The position numbers and the translations under genes are program-made. 64,000 nucleotides of DNA from Daedaleopsis sinensis (taxonomy: Eukaryota; Basidiomycota; Agaricomycetes; Polyporales; Polyporaceae), in assembly GCA_033807695.1 (NCBI GenBank), contig CM066306.1:1-64000 (forward strand), in the 5' to 3' direction. Positions 23,500 through 35,200 of the stretch are shown here, piece by piece. The notes below the pieces were generated by a model that made no database searches, was not told the origin of the DNA, and saw nothing but the letters and a program-made list of their open reading frames with translations. Each line of letters begins with the position of its first letter. The first letter of the stretch is position 1.

Positions 23500-24260
23500 A
23501 GCCAGCGGAGGTGGCTATATGCGCGCGGAAACAAATATGGGCTGCCGATTTTGAGGTGTCTGTATGCGGTACTTTAGCAATGCACATCACTGTACTTGCA
23601 GCAACGTACTGGCGCGATGCCTAAATTGCGACAAAAAGGTACTGAATACGTCGGTGTGAGGTGAGATGAACATAAAGGCGGACCGCGGCGGTGGCTGCGT
23701 TGAGGTACCCCGACGCAGCCACGTGGCAAACCAGCGTCTCTGGAAATAAGGTTTCCTCCGCAGGCCTCCGACGCACCTTTTCATGTGGAAGACGTGCACA
23801 ACGCGCTGCGCGATATACGTCGCTATAAAAGGCTGCTAGACATAAACAAATAATATCTCTAGCACCCGAGAGAGCCGTAAAGCTGCGAGGGAGGCGTGTG
23901 CTGCCATAGTAATGCTGCGCGGGTGAGCTGCGAGATATTGAGGGCGGCTTTCTGAGTGAATATTTGTTTTGATGGTGTTTATTGCGCTACTTGCAGTAAA
24001 GTCTTAGGATTCAATAAGCAAGTCCGTGAATGCGAGGTGCTCCGAGTGCACTAGGTATCGGTGCGACCGTGCTCAGGCGATAGTTGTGGGCGGTGTACGC
24101 GGACAGTGACCAATTAGTCAGCGATGACGTCACGCTTTCGGAGGGAAGCGGACGCAAGCGCATCCCTGGCAGGTTTCCCCTTACCACCTCCGCAGCTCAT
24201 GCGCCATACAGTGCATTCTCTACAACTGCATTTGCTACTCTCCTCTTGCTGTCGACGGTG
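23500..24260. promoter_or_regulatory. Divergent intergenic region between two helicase genes
   Basis: The RecQ-like gene (minus) and the PIF1-like gene (plus) start 761 bp apart and point away from each other, so this interval must hold both promoters. A CTATAAAAGG box lies at about 23822-23831. It is an obvious TATA candidate for the plus-strand gene, although it is about 430 bp upstream of that ATG. No coding sequence is supported here. Confidence 0.5.
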
Positions 24261-26358
24261 ATGAACCCCAAGAAACGGAGCTTCGAAGTGGCGAACGAAG
24301 GCGATGCTTGTGGGACAGCTACGTTTCGCGCTGTGCCTAAACCTCCAGGAGGAGCTCCGAGGCGCAACCTCACAGCCGACGAACTGGCGGAAGTCGGTTT
24401 TCATGGCCTCAGCGACGGCCAGCAGGCCATATTTCGGGTTGTGGTCGACCGCGGAGAGTCGGTGGCCCTTCTGGGCGGTGGAGGTGAGTAGGTCGCATCG
24501 TCATGTGCTCTGGCTCCGCAACCGAGCCATCTGTTGTGTTTTAGGAGCGGGCAAGTCGCACCTACTCGGCGCTTTGAAGCTGGGCCTGACCTACGCGCTA
24601 TCGGAGCAAATGGCGGGCGGCGTCGCGGTGACCGCGTCGACAGGGTGCGCAGCCGCGAACATCGAAGGAATGACTCTGCACTCGTGGTCGGGTCTGCCCA
24701 CTCCGCTTCCGTCGGTGGAGAAGGTAATTGAGGAGGTTAGGCTTCGGGATAGCGCGGTGCAGCGTTGGTGTGCAGCTGGAGCATTGATTATAGACGAAGG
24801 TCAGTGCGCTATGCATCTTACCTTTACCCATCCCCGGCCGGAGTCTCACGCGGTAGTAGGTTCAATGCTTGGCGACGTTACGTTCGACACCTTGGAGAAG
24901 GTCGCCCGTGTTATTCGCGGAGTGGACGAACCTTTCGGCGGCATCCAGGTGCGAATGCAACCGTTGTCAAAATGTATAGCTAACGAGCGCCGCGATAGGT
25001 CGTAGTTAGTGGGGACTTTCTACAATTACCGCCAGTGTCCAAAGACAAGTCCAAGCCGATTAAATACGCGTTCGAAGCGAGTCAATGGGATTCGGCTGTG
25101 CCCCGAATATGCCTGCTCGAGGGCAATATTCGACAGCAGAAAGACAGTGCGTTGACATATGGGCTCTATGAGGTGTTCCTCGCTGACAACTGCAACAGAA
25201 GAGCTGGCTGAACACCTGGGCAAGCTGCGGCGCGGGGTACTCACACCGGACGGCGAAAGATTCTTTGACACGCTCAAGCGTCCCCTGAAAGTGTCCGCCG
25301 ATACCGCCGTGGTTGACCTCGTTGCAAAGACATCCACAGCCCATGAGATCAACACTGAGCACCTGAGTAAGCTGTCTGGTACGCGTCACATCTTCCTCGC
25401 TCTCGACCCGCCGCATCCTGCCATGGATGCCAAGCCATCCTCTTCTACTCCACGTCGCCCGTCCGCTGCCATTCCCAGACGACCGTCAATGAAGGCGAGA
25501 GACAAGGAAGACATCCCCGTCGGCGCCCAGCTGCAGCTTGTGGTTGGGGCGCAGATTATGCTGGTGCGGAACATGGGAACAAGTCTGGTTAATGGTACGC
25601 CCGGTCGTGTCGTGGGATTTGGCCCGGAAGACGCCAGCCGCCAAAACGGGGCTCCTTCCTGGACCCCACTTGGTGGAAACGCAGACGGCGACCACGGGCC
25701 GGGAGAGACGCAAACGGTAAAACACCAGATCACTAACGATGACCGTGACCAGCGGAACACTCTCTACAACTATTGGACGAAACCCGAGCACTCAAGCGTT
25801 CTCTGGCCGATAGTGGACTTCACCACCAACGACGGCCTCCAGCGCGTCTTGGTGAAGCCTTGCATCTTCGAGGTTAAGGACCTCATGGGCCGCGTTATAG
25901 ACCAGCGCGTTCAGGTTATATCTCTTCTCGGCTTCGAGTGTGCACGCTGACAATGACTCTCTTAGTTGCCTCTAATCCTGGCCTGGGCGATCACCATACA
26001 CAAAGCACAAGGACGGACTATTCCGTATGTGAGAGTACATATTAAAGATATTTTCTGTGAAGGTAAGTGGCGTGTTTCGTGCCTTAGTCTGACGGTACAT
26101 GTTCAACGTGCATAGGGCAAGCGTACGTCGCGCTCTCGCGTGTGGCCCACCGCGATTGCGTGCAAATAATTGGGGGCAAGTTGAAGAAGAAGGTGCGTGC
26201 TTTGTCTCTGCCTGCGGGGAGTAAATGTATCGGCATTGCAGGTCATGGTGAATCAAACCGTCTTGAAGTGGCTGGACAAGGTCAGAGAGCGCCCTTCAAC
26301 AATAGTCTTCGGGGCAGAGGACGCTAGCGCCGCGAGTGGGTCGAGGATAATCTCTTGA
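24261..26358 (+). CDS. PIF1-family ATP-dependent DNA helicase, 573 aa
   Basis: Eight exons (24261-24483, 24545-24799, 24860-24948, 24999-25146, 25199-25914, 25966-26062, 26116-26192, 26242-26358) close to 574 codons. The motor is complete: LSDGQQAIF, Walker A GGGGAGKSHLL split by the first intron, ASTGCAAANI, LHSW, the Walker B motif as LIIDEGSML, GGIQVVVSGDFLQLPPV, NIRQQ, then VGAQIMLVRN...LVNGTPGRVVGF, LPLILAWAITIHKAQGRTI and GQAYVALSR. PIF1 enzymes unwind DNA 5'-3', remove telomerase and resolve G-quadruplexes. The protein lacks long N- or C-terminal extensions, and no Rep/HUH nuclease is attached, so it is not a Helitron transposase. An NAGNAG acceptor at 24856/24859 makes one residue optional. 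It is followed after 273 bp by the first OB-fold-like gene on the same strand. Confidence 0.93.
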
Positions 26359-26631
26359 CTGGCGGATGATACCGTTTGTGGTGCATGTTATACATTGCAA
26401 TGTCATGAATATTTCGCGAATTGTGTGGCGCACCTATAACTCTGTGCCAACCTTTGTGGACATTTCGGCAAAGCGAGCGTGCTATTCGGAGTTCGCAGCG
26501 GAGGTGATGGCTCGTGGGCGCTCATAGCCATGTGGTCGGCGAACCTAAAACGTGAGCCCGCGTGCTCATCGTTCGAATGCCTGCCGCCTTTGCGCTCCCC
26601 CGACCTCCTCGAGAGTTGCTGCTTCTAGAAG

Positions 26632-28343
26632 ATGTCGTCTCCGGCGAGCTCTAGCTGTAGGGGTGCGTTGACGTAGTGTTGAACAGTCGCTGACCATTGT
26701 ACAGACGACCAATTTTGGCGAGACAACGAATACCTGCCAGAGTATGGGGCCGAGGTAGACAGGGCGATGGCGTTGGAGGTTGGGGAGCAACGGCAGGAGC
26801 AGGCGTTGGGGAATGCACATGGAGGTGTGCCCTTTCCATTGTCGACCTACTACCACATGTGCATACTACGCGACAGCGGCCGCGAACAAAGGCAAGAGCC
26901 ATGACGTCGACGCAGGCGACATCGGCGCTGGAGGGGACGATGCGCGACTCGAGCTGGCGGTGAGCCTCCGCCTTGCACACAGGTCGCCTTTTCTGACTTT
27001 TGACGCGTGCTTCTGACCATTTCCAGCTGCAAGGGGCTCCCCCTGCGGAGCCTGTTAGCGAAGACGATGGAATCTCCGCAGCGTGCAATGAAGGCGGAAG
27101 CGAGGGTACGGCGCGGGCACCCTTAACTCTCTCATTCTGCTAATGCCCCACTATAAGCAGCGCTCCAACTTTCATCTGTCTATGAGTACATGCGGCGGAT
27201 ATCCGAAGAAGATGTGAGCTTGATCGCAGTTTCCCTCAAAACGGTCGGCGCGGGCTGGATCCCCAAACTTGTAAGTGTGCACCGTGCCTCTACCAACCGG
27301 CCTGACCTAGGTGCTGTGCAGACCGACGGGATCTTAGCCCCCGTGATACTGGACCTGTCACGCTTGACGACGTACCTGAACGTGTCGTACGGTTGCTTGT
27401 CGCAGAGCACGATGTTTGGCATGCCGGTCGAAAAGGTGCGCATGTGTTCAAGCACAACGAGGTCTCTGAACCATACTGTGATTTTAGGCGGCCGTTATCG
27501 GGACCATTCGGTCTCTGACATTTGGCGACAAGAATATCATGGTGACGCTGAGGGACAGCGCGAGAGGCGGAACTGGCGCGATATGTGTGGTGGTGCACGA
27601 CGTCGACGACGTGGACGACGCGCTAGAACGATATGCGGATGCAGGGATAGCGTGAGTGAACTAGCTTGGTCGACGCTGGGTACTGACATGTCTGCTTTCA
27701 GTCCTGAGGCTGGTGTGCTGGCAATGGGAACCGTTGAGCGTTCGGTTGAATATGGGCGGGGTGTGACCTTCCGGGTCACAACGCGCACTATGCCGCATAT
27801 ACTGCCGCGCTCACAAAAGGACAACCTATTACGGTACATGGAGCGGCAAGATCATCTGGTTCTGCACGGATACACAATGGTGCGCACCGCCTCTCCATGC
27901 GGCGTTCTGCTCATGCGACGATGCGCACAGGTCCGAAGGATTCGTTTGGCGAGTATATTTAAACAGGGCGATGCCTGGCGCACGGTTTCCCCCAAGTCGC
28001 CTCACATGCCCAAACAGGATGCTGGAAACAACTCCGCCGGGATTCTACGAGGCGTGGTCCACGCGGCACAGATACTGGAAAACACGCTGAAATGCGAGCA
28101 GACGAGCCGGTGGCTCGCACCGTGTCGGAGCGCCCTGGACCTACTCGCCTGTGCACGCGGTGCTCTGCGGGCGGAGGGATTGTGGGAGCGAACTACTATC
28201 AGGTAAGTCAACTGAACACCGCGAAGGCGAGAGCATCTTATTCACGAACATGGGACAGCGACGCCATGGAGACCTTGTTGAAGTCCGGAATGGCTGGCGA
28301 GTTCTGGGATGAGGACGAAGGTCTCATCTGGAAAGGGTTCTAG
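26632..28343 (+). CDS. Probable OB-fold protein, 412 aa
   Basis: Ten exons (26632-26662, 26705-26824, 26877-26959, 27027-27105, 27158-27270, 27322-27435, 27488-27651, 27702-27879, 27931-28202, 28259-28343) close to 413 codons and end IWKGF. Residues about 180-260 show alternating strands typical of an OB fold: AAVIGTIRSLTFGD, NIMVTLRDS, GAICVVVHDV, then a YADAGIAPE helix-like turn, VLAMGTVERSVE and GVTFRVT. The N-terminal ~100 residues are acidic and polar. The fold assignment is my inference from the pattern; no family signature was recognised. Its place between PIF1 and a second protein of the same pattern suggests single-strand-DNA binding. Intron 27880-27930 is a multiple of three without a stop, so retention would also give a protein (429 aa). 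Confidence 0.65.
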
Positions 28344-28404
28344 TGGAAATAGTCTCAAGCGATATGTACATATATATGTGTCCTCGGATTGTGGGTTGAA
28401 CTGT

Positions 28405-30096
28405 ATGTCGCTTCGACCGTACTTCTTGGGCGAACAACCCCGGAGAGGCGCTGACCCGGACTATCCCGGTATTGGCGCCGAAGCGGATGGGACGCGAGGG
28501 CCTTCGCCTCGGCTTGTGCGTTAACCTTGTCTGCCAAAGTCGCAAAAGTACCGATTAACGATGGAAGGCAAGTTCTTGGGCTGCTGACATATATCGGTCT
28601 TGCTGAAACGTTGGTGGCCTTGCTAGGTGGCAAACGGCCCAGAAGCGGGTCTGCCGGTGAATGTGCAACAGAGCCTCCTCCGAAAAAAACGCGGCTCGGT
28701 CTGTCCTCGCTCCTTGCCTATGACTGCGATGAACTGACGTTCTTTTGATTACAGCGCAGCCCATCGGTAACGAAGGTATGTGGATGGACGGTGGGCAGGA
28801 CGGGAGTTCGGCGGAGGACGGAGACGATGAGGCGGTCGACCGTTTGATGCAGGAGGCCCTGTCGGATGGAATGGGTGACTATAATTTAATCTCTTCCGAG
28901 ACAAGCTTCGATCGGACCTCCGATGGTGGCAGTAGTGAGGCCATTGGTGAGTAACCTGCACGTTTCGTTCGCCACCGATGGTCTCACCGCTTGAGAAGAC
29001 GAAGACGAAGACTTGCGAAACTGTTGGGATAACAACATAGACTGGCTAACCGACAAGTTTGGCTCGAGGTTCGTCGACGATCAGGTAAGAGCTAAACAAT
29101 GCCCAACGGAGAGGTTTGCTGATGGTCTGCACCAAGGGGAGGAACAGTGCGACCTTAGTATATGCGCTCCCTTCCACTCTGAGCAATTACCTGGAATACT
29201 TCGAGGACACAAATAGCTGGACTATGCGGGGTTTGTGGACGAAAGAGGTCAGTGTTTGAGCAGTGTCGACGAAAAGCGGGACGTTGACTCCCCAATGCAC
29301 AGGTGATCATGATGGGCCGGGTTATGGAGATTGGGGCTGAAGACGGGACGGTGTGGATGATGATTGCGGATGAACACTCCACGTTCAAGGTGTTGCATGT
29401 GATCCGAGGCGATTACCACAAAATGCTCGCCGAATACCGTCGATTGCGCCTGTGGTACGTGCTTCCATCTATTCTCGAATCTTGTGCTGATGCGGTCTGC
29501 TCTCAAGCCTCGGATCGTACATCCTCTTGACCGGGACTTTGAAGGACTCGGACGGAAGCGCTTTTCTGGTTACGTTGGAACCTCCCGTAGCCGCCAGCGC
29601 GGAAGACATCGAGCGGTTTGGCATGGTGGTGACGATCAACAGTCGTTCAGGGGAAAAGGTAGCTAGTGAGGTACGAAGGTGACTTTCGATGGTTGCTACC
29701 GCTCACTGGAATTTCAGGCGCGAGCGAAATCAATACACGACATGATCAAGAGACTGTATGGTCTCCACGTCCTTGCGACGGGGATCTGCTCGACCGGCAT
29801 GGCGGCTAACGAGTGTGCGAATGTGCTCTGGAACATACTCTTTAGCATGGACAAGGACGGTCCGCGCAAGACACATTTAGCGCACCAAGTCTTGCAGCGG
29901 GCGAGGCGATCGCTAGAGAAAAACTACGGGTACTCCACGGTTGCGTGAGTCCGCATCGTCCTCTCTTCCGTATGCTGTGCTGATACCTGCGTCGTATAGC
30001 GAGGGTGCAACGTTGCTCATCGAACGAGGGTGCGTGGGCGAGAACCGCGATTGCGACGACAAGCTGTGTTGGAAGACGAGGCAGGGATTTGCATAA
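28405..30096 (+). CDS. Probable OB-fold protein, 384 aa
   Basis: Exons 28405-28468, 28627-28698, 28755-28946, 28996-29084, 29137-29247, 29303-29454, 29508-29658, 29718-29944 and 30000-30096 close to 385 codons. The seven exons from 28755 on are firm; the first two, including a 158-nt first intron, are tentative. After a basic PPPKKTRL patch (possible nuclear signal) and an acidic region comes an OB-like block: VIMMGRVMEIGAEDG, WMMIADEHSTFKVLHV, a YHKMLAEYRRLRL helix, GSYILLTGTLKDSDGSAFLV. This is the same order of strands as in the preceding gene. The C-terminus is helical, then Cys-containing (CVGENRDCDDKLCW). The gene starts only ~60 bp after the preceding stop. A single-strand-DNA-binding role is inferred, not shown. 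Confidence 0.6.
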
Positions 30097-30622
30097 GTGG
30101 GGAACGAGTGGTACGGATCGAGCGGGAGAAGCCTGAACGGCGGTTTTGGTGCTCAATTTGCGACTTGCATGGCCCTTGACCTATGAGCGATGTACCTACA
30201 ATTGCTGACAGACAGTCAAGCGCATGCGCGGGTGATGGAGCATGTGATGATTATATGTGAACAGATATGAGCGAGTGGAAATCGTCGGACTATGCTGCAG
30301 CAGGGACCATTGAATTATACACAGTGTATGCGGCAAATTGTGAAATGTGTGCTTGCGCATCCCCTCCGCACGCGCCGCCGATGTCAGAATACGAGGTCGG
30401 GCGGCGGTATCAGTACGCACGCGCCCCACCTCCGATGTCCGATTACAAGTCGTAGCGGTGATTTCAGGTACTTGTGCTAGTCATGGTATTCGAGCGTCGT
30501 GTTAGCCCCACTTGCCCGCGACATCCTACTCCGCTAGTGGCAAGCCCAGGCTCCTCCGATGTCCTCCGACCGTGAACGCCACTTCAGCGCCCGAGCGTCG
30601 AGCGCGAGCCGCATCACGTCGG
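30097..30622. other. Intergenic, with a short peptide-coding repeat
   Basis: A plus-strand frame (ATG at 30267) ends in two copies of a PPMSxY motif (APPMSEYEVGRRYQYARAPPPMSDYKS region, 30370-30455), and a third related stretch, GCTCCTCCGATGTCCTCCGA, follows at about 30550. The copia element inserted 60-70 bp beyond, at 30622/37057. This may be the end of a small gene or a decayed repeat; no family is recognised. Confidence 0.35.
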
Positions 30623-31227
30623 TGTTGAACTTGTGGTTAGTTGTACAGATAGAAGCGTGTTAGACGCTATGGACACAGCCTCATACGATACTTCTCTCGG
30701 TTATCTCTGTTACCTTTTATCTCTCGTTCATTGTTCCCTATATAGCAACTCTTGTATTTTCATTGCTTCTCTCCTTCATTTGTCGTTCTACGTCGCTACA
30801 GATCACTTCTCCGTGGTCAGATGATCACTCCTTTATTCCTTCTTTAGATATCTCTTTGTTTCTACTGAGTCAGCTACGCACAGCACGACTCAGCTCACTC
30901 CGTTCCTCATGAGTCAGCCTCGTACTGCCTGACTCATCTCGTCACATGTCTCTCCTCTAGTCGCTTACTCATGCTGCTCCTATACGGTATATAAGGAGGG
31001 ACTCTTTGGCTCGGACTCCTCAGTCTTTTGCTCACTGACTGAGGAGTAAGTACACTCACCTACATATGCTCTCTTATGCTTTACTTACAAGTATCTACAG
31101 CGCCCTTCCGTGTGTCTCTAGGTACTTGCTCATCTATGCTACAGTCTTTTGCTCACTGACTGAGGACGCCCTTCCGTGTGTCTCTAGTCGTTGCGTCTCT
31201 TTGCCTTCACAGGTTCAGACTTCATCA
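30623..31227 (+). repeat. 5' LTR, 605 bp
   Basis: Begins TGTTGAACTT and ends CTTCATCA, matching the 3' LTR throughout. It contains internal short repeats (TGAGTCAGCC/GACTCAGCT family, and two copies of CAGTCTTTTGCTCACTGACT) and a TATATAAGG box near 30990 followed by the likely transcription start region. Confidence 0.95.
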
Positions 31228-31239
31228 GGTTATGAGCCC
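31228..31239 (+). promoter_or_regulatory. Primer-binding site, half-tRNA-iMet type
   Basis: GGTTATGAGCCC follows the 5' LTR directly. It is complementary to GGGCTCATAACC, the anticodon arm of initiator methionine tRNA. Several copia-group elements prime with an internal cleaved half of tRNA-iMet rather than its 3' end, and this site fits that mode. Confidence 0.8.
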
Positions 31240-32222
31240 TGCGCTCTAATCTAGTTGCTAGTCGACATTCGCGCGCAAGTATCCGTCGACCCTCCGCCCG
31301 TGCACTCCCTCCACTCTTCCCTCACTCTTGACTGTGCCCGCCGACATTGCTACCAGGGGGACTTTTCTGCGCTCGTGACGCAGCCCTGAGTGCTTTTACC
31401 TAGCTCTACTAGTTGCTCGCTGTACCAAACCCTTTGTGCTCTCGAGGCATACGGGTTCTTTTGCTATCCCTCAGCCAGGCCTCGCACTTGCGACTGCCAG
31501 CTGTTGACCCGGGGTGTCTATCACCTTTGGACCGGAGGACAACCGTTTGGACCCTCCTTACGATAGTTTGTTTCGGTACTACAGTACTATAGTTCTTCTG
31601 GGCACAGTTGGCGACTTCTACACTGGTTCGTTGGGGATACCGACTCTCTGACTTACTGGTTCACCTCAATAGGTGTTCATATCTACGTCGTCCTTTGCAC
31701 GAGGCACCTCAAACCATCGCGCTTCCCTGAACCTTTCGCTTCGACATCGTGGATTGCCGTCACTTCTACCATCGGTATAACCACGCCCACAAGAGGGACA
31801 TCGCCTGGGACGAAGAAGACCACGAGTTCTACGCTTGTGATAGTCAACCCTGTCCTAACCGTCTCAACGAAGTTGTTCCTCCTGATAACGTTGAGGAGCA
31901 CGACAACTATACTGATCCTGAAGAAGGACAGGAGTGTCTCCCCATCTTATCGGACTCTTCAGACTCTTCCCCCTCTCATTCATCTCCTGACCCAGTTCAG
32001 ATCCCTTTACCGGACTCTCCACCGGTAGATCCTACTCAAATCCCTCTTCCTGAAGAGATTTTCGACGAATTAACTCCATTAGTTGAAGTCACTCCTGTTC
32101 CACCTCCAACCGTCGAACCAACTCCTCTTCCTCCAGCTCCTACCACTACTCTTCCACCTCTTCCTGCTTCCAACCTTCTTGCGGACGTTCCTGACGACAC
32201 TGGTTTTATCCTCTCGATTGCC

Positions 32223-35200
32223 ATGTCTGAAGCCGGTCTCGAGAAGAACCTCCCGACTCTTCGTGGTCAGGAGGGGTATCGGGAATGGTCTCGTCAAATG
32301 ATGGGCTATCTTCTGATGGTCGATGCATGGGAGATTGTCAACGGCACGGAGACTACGCCTACCGATGCCAAGGAGCTTGCTGATTGGAAGAAACGAGATG
32401 CCCGAGCTCGTGGTATTCTCATGTACAAGACGGACTCGGAGGTTGCGAAGATCTACGAAGGGAAGACCTCTTCCAAGGATATTTGGGATGCCCTCAAAAC
32501 CACCTACGAGAAGACGGACTCTGGACATGCTTTCTCCAAGTTCGAGAAGTTGCTCAATACACCTAGGTTTAGCGAGTCCAAGCCGATCGCTGACCAGGTG
32601 AACAGCTTCATCAGCGCTTTGAAGGAGCTCACTTCTACTGGTTCGAGCACCTCCATCGCTGAGCATCTCAAGGTTTACTGGTTATTCTCTCGCATGCCTG
32701 ATTCCTATCGCCCTGCCATCTCCACCATTCTTCATACTACTGAGGAGAAGGCCTTGACTCTCGACAACGTCAAAGCGAAGTTGAAGGTCGAGGACTCTCT
32801 TCGGGAGACGTCTATTGGGCAGGCGAACAAGATCGTCAAGTCGAAGGGCAAGTTCCCTCCTTGCAAGTGGTGCCAGGGTACGAATCATGACCCTAGTCGC
32901 TGCTTCAAGAAGTACCCTCACTTGAAGGACGAGTTCGATGCGAAGAAGAAGGGCAAGGGCAATAATTCTGGGAATAAGGGGAATGGACAGTCCGCTCAAA
33001 CCGTTGCTGCTCCAGCCGGTCTCAATGTATGCGTAGCTAATGCCTCGAGCAACACGATCTCGGCTTCTTACTATGTTGCGGCTCACACCGCTTCAGAGGG
33101 ACATATTGCGACTCATTGGCTCATGGACTCTGGTGCTTCTGAGCACATCACTGGTCAGTTCGACGATTTCATCAGCTTCACACCTTACAAGAGCCGGAAG
33201 TACTTCAACACTGCGAACAGCGGTGACTCCGGACAGGTGTACGGCGAAGGCGAAGGAGTCATCCAAGCCCAAGCCGAAGTCGACGGTCAGCGTACCACTA
33301 TCGAGCTCAAGAAAGTCTGCTATGTTCCAGCCGCAGGTCATCTTCGTTTGTTCTCGACTGGCGCCATTGAGAAAGCGGGCAGTTTCCTTTATCAAGGGGA
33401 TGGAAGAATGAGCATCTTCACCTCAAAACCTGTTGGTCAGGTCGCATCAGGATCGACGATCACTGTCGCTGGGAAGAAGGTCATTGAGGCCCGCCATCTT
33501 CCAAGTGTCAATCTTTACATCACTCATTTGTGGATACCCGAGAAGAATCGCTCTGTTCAAGCGGTTCCTAAGTCTCTCCCTCACGATCTCGTTCACCAAC
33601 GCTGGGGTCATCCTGGCAAGGAGGCCGTGACACGTATTCCTAAGGCCGTTGAAGGGGTTCCCGATGTAGGACCCGCTTCGGACAAACCTTGCGACGGATG
33701 TGCGAAAGGCAAACAGCATCGTGCTCCGTTCCCTCCCTCTGACAAACGCTCTGAAGGTCCGTGCGATATGATCCACATGGATTTAGCCGGCCCGATGAGT
33801 ACCTCGATTGGTGGTTATAACTACTTCTCTGCGTACATCGACGACCATTCTGGACTAGCTGTTGCGACGTCCATGAAGAAGAAGTCAGATCAGATCACTG
33901 CCTTTAAGGACTTTAAGGCGTGGGCTGAGACGCAGACTGGTCGTAAGATCAGAACCGTACGATCCGATCGAGGAGGGGAATACATGTCCGAAGAATTTCA
34001 GGCTTTGCTGCGCGAACAAGGGATTGAACACGATAAAACTCTCCCTGGGACACCACAACAGAATGGACGTGCTGAGCGATGGATCCGTACGATTACTGAG
34101 AAGGCTTTGTGCATGCTTCACTTTGCCGGCCTTTCTCACGGATTCTGGAAACTTGCACTTGACGCCGCCGTTCATATCTATAATCGTCAACCTATGCGTC
34201 GCCTCAAATGGCAATGCCCCATTACCGTCTGGTCAGGAAAGAAGCCTGATGCTTCCTACTTCCGGGTATTTGGGTGTAAAGCCTACGTTCACGTGCAGAG
34301 ACAACAAAGAGATGGGAAGCTCGACCCGAAGGCAGTCGAGATGATCTTTGTGGGCTATGAGCCAGGTTCCAAGGGGTATCGTCTATGGAACCCAGCCTCC
34401 CGTCAAGTCGAAGTCTCACGCGATGTAGTCTTCGATGAGACTGTCTTTCCTGCACGTAAGGACACCGGCAGTCGTCGTTCTACCCCCGACGACAGTCCAT
34501 TTCCGAACCTCCGTGATTCAGAGGAGTCTGACGATCAAGTCGACGCCGATGATCCGGACCTTCCTATACCTCCTCCTCCTGACTCTCAAGATGACGAGCC
34601 TGCTCCAGTTCCTGCTCAACCGCAACAACCACCGCCGCAAGCTCCGCCCGCTAATCCTCCTCCTGTAGTCCAAGCACCTCGTCCTGACCACCGTCGCCAA
34701 CGACATCCTCCTGTCGCAGAACCCCCTCGTCGTTCTACTCGTGAGAACAAGGGACAGCATTCCAAGCGGAATGAGGATAACGTCTACGGTGATGAACCTC
34801 CTGCTCAGATAGACAGACGGACAGATGATGATGGACATCAGCGTGAGGCGGAAGCAATTCTATCGTATTTGCACTATTCCCGGTACAAGTCTGGCATTCC
34901 TGAACATCATCGGGACGCTATGGCTTCGCCGGATGCGGCACAGTGGCAAGAAGCGGAACGTTCGGAGTACGAGTCTCTCATGGCTAACAAGACATGGATC
35001 TTGGTTCCTCGTCCTAAGGACCGAGCCGTCGTCAAGTGTCGATGGGTCTATGATCGCAAGTCTGATGGTCGCTTTAAAGCTCGCGTTGTAGCTAAGGGTT
35101 ATACGCAAGTCTATGGGAAGGACTATAACGAAACCTTCTCACCTGTTGCTCGATTCGAGTCCATCCGGTATCTCTTTGCGCACGCTGCGCTAGAGGACTG

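Noticed and set aside
24261..26358. Helitron transposase
   Set aside because: Only the PIF1-type motor is present; no Rep/HUH nuclease domain and no Helitron termini were found around it.
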